Origin: Candidatus Levybacteria bacterium RIFCSPHIGHO2_01_FULL_36_15b
Lineage (GTDB): Bacteria > Patescibacteria > Microgenomatia > Levybacterales > UBA12049
DNA: 64,000 nucleotides
Direction: 5' to 3'
Assembly (NCBI GenBank): GCA_001782045.1
Contig: MFNK01000003.1
Span: 1 to 64,000, forward strand
The notes beneath the pieces were generated by a model. It had not been told where the DNA came from, made no database searches, and worked only from the letters and a program-made list of their open reading frames with translations. Shown here piece by piece: positions 57,597-64,000 of the stretch. How positions within the stretch are numbered: the first letter of the stretch is position 1; each line of letters starts with the position of its first letter. Both the position numbers and the translations under genes were made by a program.

Positions 57597-58879
57597 AAAG
57601 AATAAAAGCTATACAAGTTTTATTAGTAATAGCTGTTGCATTTTTAGCGGGATATTTTTTTGGCGTTAACAAAGTAAATGTTGAGTGGAAAAATTATCAG
57701 CCTCTTTTATCTGTTGTTAGCAAAGAACCTCCGCAAGGCCTTACCGATATAAACTTTACTCCCTTTTGGAGCGTATGGCAAAAGCTGTATGCAAGTTATT
57801 ATGATAAAACCAAACTAGACCCTCAAAAAATGCTTAATGGCGCCATTTCGGGAATGGTTCAAAGCATAGGAGATCCTTTTACCGTGTATCTGCCTCCAGC
57901 CAATAATTCCGACTTTAAACAAGGTTTAGCAGGGCAATTTTCAGGCATCGGTGCAGAGCTTGGTGTAAAAGACAAAAATATTATTGTTATTTCCCCCTTA
58001 GATGGAAGTCCTGCAAAAAGATCAGGGATAAGAGCAGGGGATATAATTGCCGCGGTTGATGGTCAGACAACAGCAGGCTGGACCATAGTACAAGCAGTCG
58101 AAAAAATAAGAGGACCAAAGGGTACGACTGTTACGCTATCTATTTTTCACAAAGGCTCAACAGAAAAGCAAGAAATAAAAATAACAAGAGATGTAATTAC
58201 AGTAAAAAGTGTCGAAATGAAGTTCGACAAGGCAGAGTGTAGTGGTAATTCATGCAAAGTTATTACAGATGCAAAGGGCTGCACATCAAATTGTGTTGAT
58301 TTTGCCTATATTAGGCTTTCGCAATTCGGAGACAATACAGAGAAGGAATGGACTAACTTAATCGGTAGTTTTGCAGCAAAAGTCCATGCTAATAAAAATG
58401 TAAAGGGCATAGTACTTGATTTAAGAAACAATCCAGGTGGATATTTATCGGATGCAATATTTATTGCTTCGGAATTCTTGGATAAAGGTAAAACTGTTGT
58501 GATCGAGGATCCTTCTTCCAGCCTAGAATGTGATTCAGGCTGTAAAGTTAAGAGACAGGGAGAGCTTACATCAATACCAGTTGTCGTCTTAATTAATAAA
58601 GGAAGCGCTTCTGCAAGTGAAATAGTTGCGGGAGCCTTGCGAGATAATAATAGGGGAATTTTGGTAGGGGAAACGACATTTGGTAAGGGGACAATTCAAA
58701 CAGCAGAAGATCTAGGAAGCGGAGCCGGAATTCACATAACAATTGCTAAATGGCTAACTCCAAATGGTCTTTGGATTAATGAAAAAGGGCTTACTCCAGA
58801 TGTAACAATTTCACTTTCTGAAAAAGAACCGGATGTTGATAGTCAGCTTGAAAAAGCGGTATTTGAGCTTTTAAAATAG
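57593..58879 (+). CDS. ctpA: S41 C-terminal processing protease
   Basis: A membrane-anchored exported serine protease. Transmembrane helix at about 7-25; PDZ domain at about 110-190 (IVISPLDGSPAKRSGIRAGD); catalytic Ser in KGSASASEIVAGAL near 338 and Lys in FGKGTIQ near 363. It carries a Cys-rich insert (ECSGNSCKV, GCTSNCVDF) near 212-235 and another CDSGC near 307, so disulfides outside the membrane are expected. Length of 428 aa is standard. Confidence 0.93.
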   Translation: MKRIKAIQVLLVIAVAFLAGYFFGVNKVNVEWKNYQPLLSVVSKEPPQGLTDINFTPFWSVWQKLYASYYDKTKLDPQKMLNGAISGMVQSIGDPFTVYLPPANNSDFKQGLAGQFSGIGAELGVKDKNIIVISPLDGSPAKRSGIRAGDIIAAVDGQTTAGWTIVQAVEKIRGPKGTTVTLSIFHKGSTEKQEIKITRDVITVKSVEMKFDKAECSGNSCKVITDAKGCTSNCVDFAYIRLSQFGDNTEKEWTNLIGSFAAKVHANKNVKGIVLDLRNNPGGYLSDAIFIASEFLDKGKTVVIEDPSSSLECDSGCKVKRQGELTSIPVVVLINKGSASASEIVAGALRDNNRGILVGETTFGKGTIQTAEDLGSGAGIHITIAKWLTPNGLWINEKGLTPDVTISLSEKEPDVDSQLEKAVFELLK

Positions 58880-58885
58880 CCTTTT

Positions 58886-59815
58886 ATGATAAAAAAAGAT
58901 ATTCCACTTAAGCTTTACAGCAATTTTAAAATTGGGGGTCCTGCAAAGTTTTTCGCTATCGCTCAAAATTTAGAGGAATTAAGCCAAATACTAAAAGATT
59001 CTAAAAATTTAACACCTAAAGTGTTTGTTTTTGGCGGCGGAACAAATATTCTATTTAGCGACAATGGTTTTGACGGTATAGCAATAAAAGTTGATATTAA
59101 AAGCATAGAAGCAAACGCCCAATCGATAAGAGTTGGTGCAGGGGTTTTGGTATCTGAACTTCTTGAATTTTGTATAGCTAACTCGCTTTCGGGTTTGGAA
59201 TGGGCAGGAGGACTTCCTGGAACAGTAGGAGGTGCTGTAAGAGGCAATGCGGGTGCATATAACGGAGAGATAAAGGATAAAATTTTAGAAGTAGAAAGTC
59301 TTGATATAAATGCGCTTAATACCTTAGAAAGGAATAAAGAAGAATGCAAGTTTGGTTACAGAATAAGTATTTTTAAAAAGGATTTGGAAGGGAAAGAAGT
59401 AATTACTTATGTTACTTTCCAGCTGCAAAAAGGCAATAAAGAAGAAATCCAATCTTTAATTGAGGACAAAATTAATAAAAGAAAATTGAGACACCCCTTG
59501 GAATATCCCAACTTAGGAAGTACTTTTCAAAATGTCCCGGTTAATAAATTTAGCGAAAAACAAATGGAACAACTTACGCAATATATAAAAAATGATCCTT
59601 TTCCTCTAATTCCTGCAGCAAAGCTTAATTTTTTAGCAGGTCTATCCGGGACAAGAGTAGGGGATGCAGAACTTTCCAAAAAACACACCAATTTTATAAT
59701 TAATTTGGGAAATGCAAAAGCAGAAGAAGTTAAAAAGTTAATTACCTTAGTTAAAGCTAAAATTAAAAATTTATACAATGTGGAATTAGAAGAGGAAATT
59801 TGTTATCTTAATTAA
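58886..59815 (+). CDS. murB: UDP-N-acetylenolpyruvoylglucosamine reductase
   Basis: Reduces UDP-GlcNAc-enolpyruvate to UDP-MurNAc in peptidoglycan precursor synthesis. FAD binding is shown by FGGGTNILFSDNG near 50-62 and GLPGTVGGAVRGNAGAYNG near 112-130. The catalytic Arg lies in FGYRISIF, Ser in NLGSTFQNV near 212 and Glu in VELEEEICYL at the end. The last 4 nt overlap the convergent reductase gene. Confidence 0.95.
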   Translation: MIKKDIPLKLYSNFKIGGPAKFFAIAQNLEELSQILKDSKNLTPKVFVFGGGTNILFSDNGFDGIAIKVDIKSIEANAQSIRVGAGVLVSELLEFCIANSLSGLEWAGGLPGTVGGAVRGNAGAYNGEIKDKILEVESLDINALNTLERNKEECKFGYRISIFKKDLEGKEVITYVTFQLQKGNKEEIQSLIEDKINKRKLRHPLEYPNLGSTFQNVPVNKFSEKQMEQLTQYIKNDPFPLIPAAKLNFLAGLSGTRVGDAELSKKHTNFIINLGNAKAEEVKKLITLVKAKIKNLYNVELEEEICYLN

Positions 59816-60489
59816 ATATTTTTGTAGCCGGAAAAATAATCCAATTTTATATTTTCTTCTTTTACTCCGAGTTTTTTGACAGTTTCTTCCATTTTAGCAA
59901 CCATAGGATCCGGACCAGAAATAAAAATATCTATATTTTTCTTTATCACTCTTTTTAAAACATTTTTATCAATTTTTGCAGAACCAATAAAGTACTTTAT
60001 TTGAATATTCTTATTTTTTTTACTTATTTTATCTAATTCCTTTTTAAATAAAATATTATTATTTTTATTTGCATAAAGAAGCAGTACTTCATTTTTCATT
60101 TTTTTAAATACTAAGTCTCTTAAAATAGCAATAAAAGGAGTTATTCCTATTCCTCCTGCAATAAAAATATTTATTTTTGATTTTTTATCAAGAATAAAAT
60201 CTCCATCCGGGCCTTTAACAAAAATTTCTTCTCCAACTTTTAATTTATTTAATGCAGTTTTAAAAGAGCTTGGTTTTTTCTCAATTCTAGTAGTAATTGA
60301 GGGATAATTTTGATGCGGAGCTGATGAAATAGTAAAAAATCTTTGCTTTCCCCTTAAATCGTTTTTTTGATGGGGAAGTGAATAAATTAGATATTGTCCG
60401 GAAGTCCATTTAATTTTTTTCTCAGGTTTAAAAATAAAAGTAGAAATGTTTCTTTGCTCCGATTTTTTATCAATTAAAACGAGCCTCAT
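59812..60489 (-). CDS. FNR-type flavin reductase
   Basis: Ferredoxin-NADP reductase fold, 225 aa, cytoplasmic. The FAD domain has QRFFTISSAPHQ near 74-85 (RxxS motif) and the NAD(P) domain has IFIAGGIGITPFIAIL near 139-154, with DIFISGPDPMVAKMEE near 193. It lacks any fused electron-donor domain, so a separate ferredoxin or flavodoxin partner is expected. It is divergent from the antiporter gene. Confidence 0.88.
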   Translation of the reverse strand: MRLVLIDKKSEQRNISTFIFKPEKKIKWTSGQYLIYSLPHQKNDLRGKQRFFTISSAPHQNYPSITTRIEKKPSSFKTALNKLKVGEEIFVKGPDGDFILDKKSKINIFIAGGIGITPFIAILRDLVFKKMKNEVLLLYANKNNNILFKKELDKISKKNKNIQIKYFIGSAKIDKNVLKRVIKKNIDIFISGPDPMVAKMEETVKKLGVKEENIKLDYFSGYKNI

Positions 60490-60508
60490 AGGGGGAACTA
60501 TATCAGAA

Positions 60509-60537
60509 TTGACGCTTTATTAAAAGATTGTTATAAA
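60509..60537 (+). promoter_or_regulatory. Sigma70-type promoter
   Basis: TTGACG at 60509-60514, a 17-nt spacer and TGT-TATAAA with TATAAA at 60532-60537. The ATG at 60544 is six nt beyond (leaderless). Confidence 0.75.
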
Positions 60538-60543
60538 TAACTA

Positions 60544-62226
60544 ATGGGAAATTTTTTCCTTGAAATAACTTTAATTATTGGACTTGCTTCAATTCTTTCA
60601 ATTGTTTTCCGAGTTCTTAAACAGCCAGAGATATTAGCTTATATATTAACAGGGGTTATACTTGGGCCTCTTGTGCTTGGCAAAATTGAGAACCCAGAAT
60701 TAGTAAGATCTCTATCTGAAATAGGCATAACGTTACTTCTTTTCATGGTTGGTCTTGAATTAAGATATTCAGACTTAAAAGCAGTAGGTAAAATTTCCTT
60801 AATAACTGGAATTGGGCAAATTGTCTTTACATCTCTTATAGGCTTTCTGATTTCGATTTTTCTTGGCTTTTCTATAATTGCATCTTTGTACATTTCTATT
60901 GCTTTAACTTTTTCCAGCACAATTATTATAGTAAAGCTACTTTCGGACAAGAAAGATCTAAGAAGTTTGTACGGCAAAATATCGGTAGGATTTCTTCTTG
61001 TGCAGGATTTTGTAGCAATCATTGCCCTTATTTTTCTATCTGGTTTTTCTCAAAATGCAACATCGATCAATCCCATAGGACTCCTACTTTTACTATTAAA
61101 AGGTGTAATTATATTTGGATTAGTAGGATACTTAAGCAGAAGTATTTTACCAAGAATAATGGAGAGAATTCCTCATTCTCCCGAAACACTTTTCCTTTTT
61201 AGCGTAGCTTGGGCATTCGGTGTCTCATTTTTGATAAGTTCACCTCCTATCGGATTTTCTATTGAGATAGGAGGGTTTTTAGCTGGACTTGCCTTGGCTA
61301 ATTCGTCCGAGAGCTTGCAGATTTCAGCGCGTGTCAAATCTCTAAGAGATTTTTTTATTGTTTTATTTTTTGTAAGCCTAGGAAGCGGATTAATATTTGA
61401 AAATTTTTATGTAATTTTGACTCCTGCTCTAATTTTTTCCGCATTCATACTAATTGGAAATCCGTTAATAGTAATTATTTTACTCGGGCTTTTCGGATAT
61501 AAAAAAAGAACAAGCTTTTTGGCAGGCCTTACGGTTGCTCAGATTTCTGAATTCAGTTTAATTTTAGTCTTCCTAGGTTATAAACTCGGTCATTTAACCG
61601 AGGAGGTTGTGGCTATTGTTACCTTAACAGGAATTATTACCTTTACTGTTTCTACTTATATGATAATAAACGGAAAAACCCTATTTAAACACTTGAGCCC
61701 TTATCTTAATCTTTTTGAAAGAGGTAAGACAAAAACAGATGAGTTTCCAACAGCTGGGCTGGATAATATAGAAGACCACGTTATTATCGTTGGGGCGGAA
61801 CAAATGGGGCAAAGTATAATTGAAGCACTAAAAAAAATGGGAGAAAAATTTGTTGTAATAGATTTTGACCCTTCATATATTCGAAAATTTAATGAGGACG
61901 ATCTAAATTTTATTTTTGGAGACATTTCGGATTTAGATATACAAGAGAGGGCAAAAATAGACAACGCAAAACTTGTGATATCCACGATACCTGATTTAGA
62001 AGATAATAAATTTTTACTTAATGGGTTGAAGAATGAAAATAGAAAAGCCAAAATTGTCATGATGGCATATGACATCAAAGATGCAAAAGCGCTATATAAA
62101 GATGGGGCGGACTATGTAATATTGCCACATTTGGCAGGTGGGAGACAGATTGCAAAACTTTTAACTGAAGAAGGGTTATCCAATTTGGAAAAACTAAGAG
62201 AACAGGACAAGAAGTATCTTACATAG
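60544..62226 (+). CDS. Kef-type cation/proton antiporter (CPA2)
   Basis: An integral membrane protein with about 12 transmembrane helices up to residue 390, typical of monovalent cation:proton antiporter-2 (ILGPLVLGKIENPELVRS near 37-54, and GFLAGLALANSS). A C-terminal TrkA-N/Rossmann domain follows from about 407 (HVIIVGAEQMGQSIIEAL), which would sense nucleotides. It probably regulates K+ or Na+ and pH. A leaderless start is supported by the promoter. Convergent overlap of eight nt with prfA. Confidence 0.91.
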   Translation: MGNFFLEITLIIGLASILSIVFRVLKQPEILAYILTGVILGPLVLGKIENPELVRSLSEIGITLLLFMVGLELRYSDLKAVGKISLITGIGQIVFTSLIGFLISIFLGFSIIASLYISIALTFSSTIIIVKLLSDKKDLRSLYGKISVGFLLVQDFVAIIALIFLSGFSQNATSINPIGLLLLLLKGVIIFGLVGYLSRSILPRIMERIPHSPETLFLFSVAWAFGVSFLISSPPIGFSIEIGGFLAGLALANSSESLQISARVKSLRDFFIVLFFVSLGSGLIFENFYVILTPALIFSAFILIGNPLIVIILLGLFGYKKRTSFLAGLTVAQISEFSLILVFLGYKLGHLTEEVVAIVTLTGIITFTVSTYMIINGKTLFKHLSPYLNLFERGKTKTDEFPTAGLDNIEDHVIIVGAEQMGQSIIEALKKMGEKFVVIDFDPSYIRKFNEDDLNFIFGDISDLDIQERAKIDNAKLVISTIPDLEDNKFLLNGLKNENRKAKIVMMAYDIKDAKALYKDGADYVILPHLAGGRQIAKLLTEEGLSNLEKLREQDKKYLT

Positions 62227-63109
62227 CTTTAAGATTTAAGCTTAGTTCTTTTACTATTTCTTCTAAATTACCATCCAAAATTCCTTCTAAATTTCTCCAG
62301 GATTTATTTATTCTGTGATCCGTCATTCTGTCTTGAGGAAAGTTATAGGTTCTAATTTTCTCCGCTCTTGTTCCACGACCGACCTGTGTTGATTTTAATC
62401 CTGCAATTTCGCCGTGGCGCGCTTCAACTTCAATCTCCCAAAGCTTAGCGCGAAGTAGCTCCATGGCTATTTCTCTATTTTGCAACTGTGAGCGCTCCGT
62501 GCGGCTTGTTACTATTATACCTGAAGGTTTGTGTATTATTCTTACAGCGGATGAGACTTTATTTACATTTTGTCCGCCATGTCCACCAGCTCTAAATGCT
62601 TCAAAACCGACGTCAGAAGGATTTATATGCAAATCTATGTCTTCAAGTTCGGGGAGTACCGAAACTGTGGCGGTAGAAGTGTGAACTCTTCCGCGTTTTT
62701 CAGTTGCAGGTATTCTTTGAACTCTGTGAACTCCTGCTTCGAATTTAAAATTTTCAAAAGCGCCGTTTCCTTCTATTTTTATTACATCTTCATCTAAAGC
62801 TTCTGTCTTAAAACCTTTAATTTCTGCAAACCTGGTATACATTCTTAAAAGTTCCTTAGCCCATAAAGTTGCCTCATCTCCTCCTGCCGCACCACTTACC
62901 TCTATAATTACGTTTCGCTGATCCAAATCTTCTGAATTTTCTTCGTTTGAGGCTTGTTGATAGGTAGTAAGAACATCTTCTTTCTGTTTTTCAAGATCTG
63001 CGATTTCAGTCTTAGCCAAGTCTTCCATTTGAGGATCTAAAAGAAGTTTTTTAGTTTCTTCAATTTTTCTATCGAGTTCTGCCAATTGAATTTGTCTATA
63101 ATCTTCCAT
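62219..63109 (-). CDS. prfA: Peptide chain release factor 1 (short form)
   Basis: Terminates translation at UAA and UAG. RIPATEKRGR near 132-141 contains the PAT anticodon mimic of RF1 (SPF would indicate RF2), and GGHGGQNVNKVSSAVR has GGQ at 178-180. At 296 aa it is about 60 shorter than E. coli RF1, missing most of the N-terminal domain. It follows rpmE by 15 nt on the same strand. Confidence 0.94.
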   Translation of the reverse strand: MEDYRQIQLAELDRKIEETKKLLLDPQMEDLAKTEIADLEKQKEDVLTTYQQASNEENSEDLDQRNVIIEVSGAAGGDEATLWAKELLRMYTRFAEIKGFKTEALDEDVIKIEGNGAFENFKFEAGVHRVQRIPATEKRGRVHTSTATVSVLPELEDIDLHINPSDVGFEAFRAGGHGGQNVNKVSSAVRIIHKPSGIIVTSRTERSQLQNREIAMELLRAKLWEIEVEARHGEIAGLKSTQVGRGTRAEKIRTYNFPQDRMTDHRINKSWRNLEGILDGNLEEIVKELSLNLKAM

Positions 63110-63124
63110 GTAGGGGAGAGTTAG

Positions 63125-63415
63125 CTACTGAATCTCTGAAAGCATTTCTCTTAAAGTCTTTGGGGCTTGAGACTTTTTTTCTTCCTTTTCTTTTTTCTTT
63201 GTTACATGAAGTCTTGCTGCTTCCTGTTTTTTCTGGAATTTCTGAATTCTTGATGCTGAGTCTACAAATCTTTGCTCGCCTGTATAAAATGGATGACAGT
63301 TTGAGCATAATTCCACACGAATTAACTCCTGTGTACTGCCGGTTGTAAATTGGTTTCCACAAGCACAAATAACCTGCGCGTTTTCAAAATATTGTGGATG
63401 AATTTGCTGTTTCAT
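63125..63415 (-). CDS. rpmE: 50S ribosomal protein L31
   Basis: Zinc-containing (C+) L31: MKQQIHPQYFENAQVICACG, then RVELCSNCHPFYTGEQRFVD. The CACG and CSNC pairs form the zinc site. A Lys/Glu-rich extension from about residue 60 makes it 96 aa, longer than the usual 70. The leaderless -10 pattern precedes it; prfA is downstream, an order common in bacteria. Confidence 0.94.
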   Translation of the reverse strand: MKQQIHPQYFENAQVICACGNQFTTGSTQELIRVELCSNCHPFYTGEQRFVDSASRIQKFQKKQEAARLHVTKKKEKEEKKSQAPKTLREMLSEIQ

Positions 63416-63421
63416 ATGCTA

Positions 63422-63427
63422 ATTATA
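63422..63427 (-). promoter_or_regulatory. -10 box for rpmE-prfA
   Basis: Minus strand TATAAT, then TAGCAT and the ATG at 63415. It matches the TATAATTAGCNTATG pattern at 35272. Confidence 0.65.
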
Positions 63428-63478
63428 GCTGAAATTGGAATTTAAAACAAGATTCGGGCTCAATATTTTGCTAGGCAG

Positions 63479-63487
63479 TGGTATAAT
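63479..63487 (+). promoter_or_regulatory. Extended -10 promoter
   Basis: TGG followed by TATAAT at 63482-63487, six nt before ATG 63494. Confidence 0.65.
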
Positions 63488-63493
63488 TTTTTC

Positions 63494-63994
63494 ATGAAGA
63501 TATTAATAATTGGTACTTCTGGGACAGGAAAGACATACTTAGCAAATGAGTTTGGCAAAAAAGGGGTTAACGCTTTTGATGCAGATGAAATAGATGGGCT
63601 TCATGGTTGGTATAATTGGAAAAGGGAAAGAGTTAGATTTCCTGATAATGCAGGCCCAGAGTTTCTTGAGAATCACGAATTCTTATGGGATAAGAAATTC
63701 TTAGAAGATTTTTTAAAACAATATAAAGATGTATATTTTTTTGGAAATTCCGGAAATGTTTTAGAAGTTAAAGATTTATTCGATAAAGTTTACTTCTTAG
63801 ATGTACCAGAAGAAGTTATTGTAGAAAGGCTCGATCATCATAGTCGTGAAAATCCGATGGGGCAAACAGATTATCAGAAACAGAAAGTTATTGAGTGGCA
63901 AAGATATACCGAAAAAATAGCTAAAGAGATGAAGGCAGAGACTATTAATGGCGCTTTATCTGCAGAAGAAATATTTAATTTAATCGTAAAATGA
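63494..63994 (+). CDS. P-loop nucleotide/nucleoside kinase-like protein
   Basis: Walker A is GTSGTGKT at 7-14. The start MKILIIGTSG and the pattern VYFLDVPEEVIVERLDHH near 107-124 fit the adenylate/shikimate/dephospho-CoA kinase group, though no substrate signature is clear. It is 166 aa and cytoplasmic. A leaderless start is inferred from TGG-TATAAT six nt upstream. Only a few bases follow it in the window. Confidence 0.82.
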   Translation: MKILIIGTSGTGKTYLANEFGKKGVNAFDADEIDGLHGWYNWKRERVRFPDNAGPEFLENHEFLWDKKFLEDFLKQYKDVYFFGNSGNVLEVKDLFDKVYFLDVPEEVIVERLDHHSRENPMGQTDYQKQKVIEWQRYTEKIAKEMKAETINGALSAEEIFNLIVK

Positions 63995-64000
63995 ATGTAG

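Noticed and set aside
1..64000. Insertion sequences, prophage genes or integrases
   Set aside because: No transposase, integrase, terminase or phage structural protein was recognised in any frame.

Overview
The window looks like part of a Candidate Phyla Radiation (Patescibacteria) genome, most likely Microgenomates. This is inferred from low GC, very short intergenic gaps with many ATGA or 1-nt overlaps, reduced housekeeping proteins (EF-Ts about 150 aa, RF1 about 296 aa), an rpsF-ssb-rpsR cluster with no rplI (bL9) after it, transketolase encoded as two half-genes, and many membrane-anchored proteins with Thr/Pro-rich linkers. No search was run, so the assignment rests on pattern recognition.

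Layout. 1-88 is the 3' end of 16S rRNA. A hairpin spacer and a terminator follow, with no 23S gene. 334-4557 holds two unknown genes, two glycosyltransferases with a START-like protein, and an unknown gene directly behind tRNA-Ile and tRNA-Cys. 4770-7951 is a surface-protein operon with an unusual leader. 8007-14989 is nucleotide metabolism (dcd, tmk, dut, a Nudix gene, a double-length ThyX-like gene, glyA), with an unknown possible metal enzyme in front and a PlsC-like gene on the other strand. 15001-16568 is an unknown pair. 16565-24272 is mostly minus-strand uppS, a four-helix-bundle gene and surface proteins, interrupted by a TrpR-like regulator bracketed by two near-identical palindromes. 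24302-27460 is rpsB-tsf-frr-rseP. 27461-30821 is a two-gene unit encoding a MORC-like GHKL ATPase and a protein that appears to carry three winged-helix modules; this is my best candidate for an undescribed system. 30952-42235 is housekeeping (gdh, proS, HIT, rpsU, ybeY, dnaX, ybaB, prs, recR, cysS). 42627-48512 is a carbon cluster (DUF2090 aldolase-like, FAD-linked oxidase, split transketolase, glycerate kinase). 48564-54115 is accessory, with a HEPN-like pair and a putative metallopeptidase. 54143-63994 is ychF, a cell-wall amidase, rpsF-ssb-rpsR, an S41 protease, murB, an FNR-like reductase, a Kef-type antiporter, prfA, rpmE and a P-loop kinase.

Functional links. Dcd and Dut supply dUMP, the ThyX-like protein would methylate it, GlyA supplies methylene-tetrahydrofolate and Tmk phosphorylates dTMP. 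UppS, MurB, the amidase, the M23-like protein and the glycosyltransferases serve the envelope. Across the window, many promoters put the -10 box 6-8 nt before the start codon, which suggests widespread leaderless mRNAs. Several repeat families lie between genes and also in frame inside rpsB, ssb, dnaX, recR and gdh.
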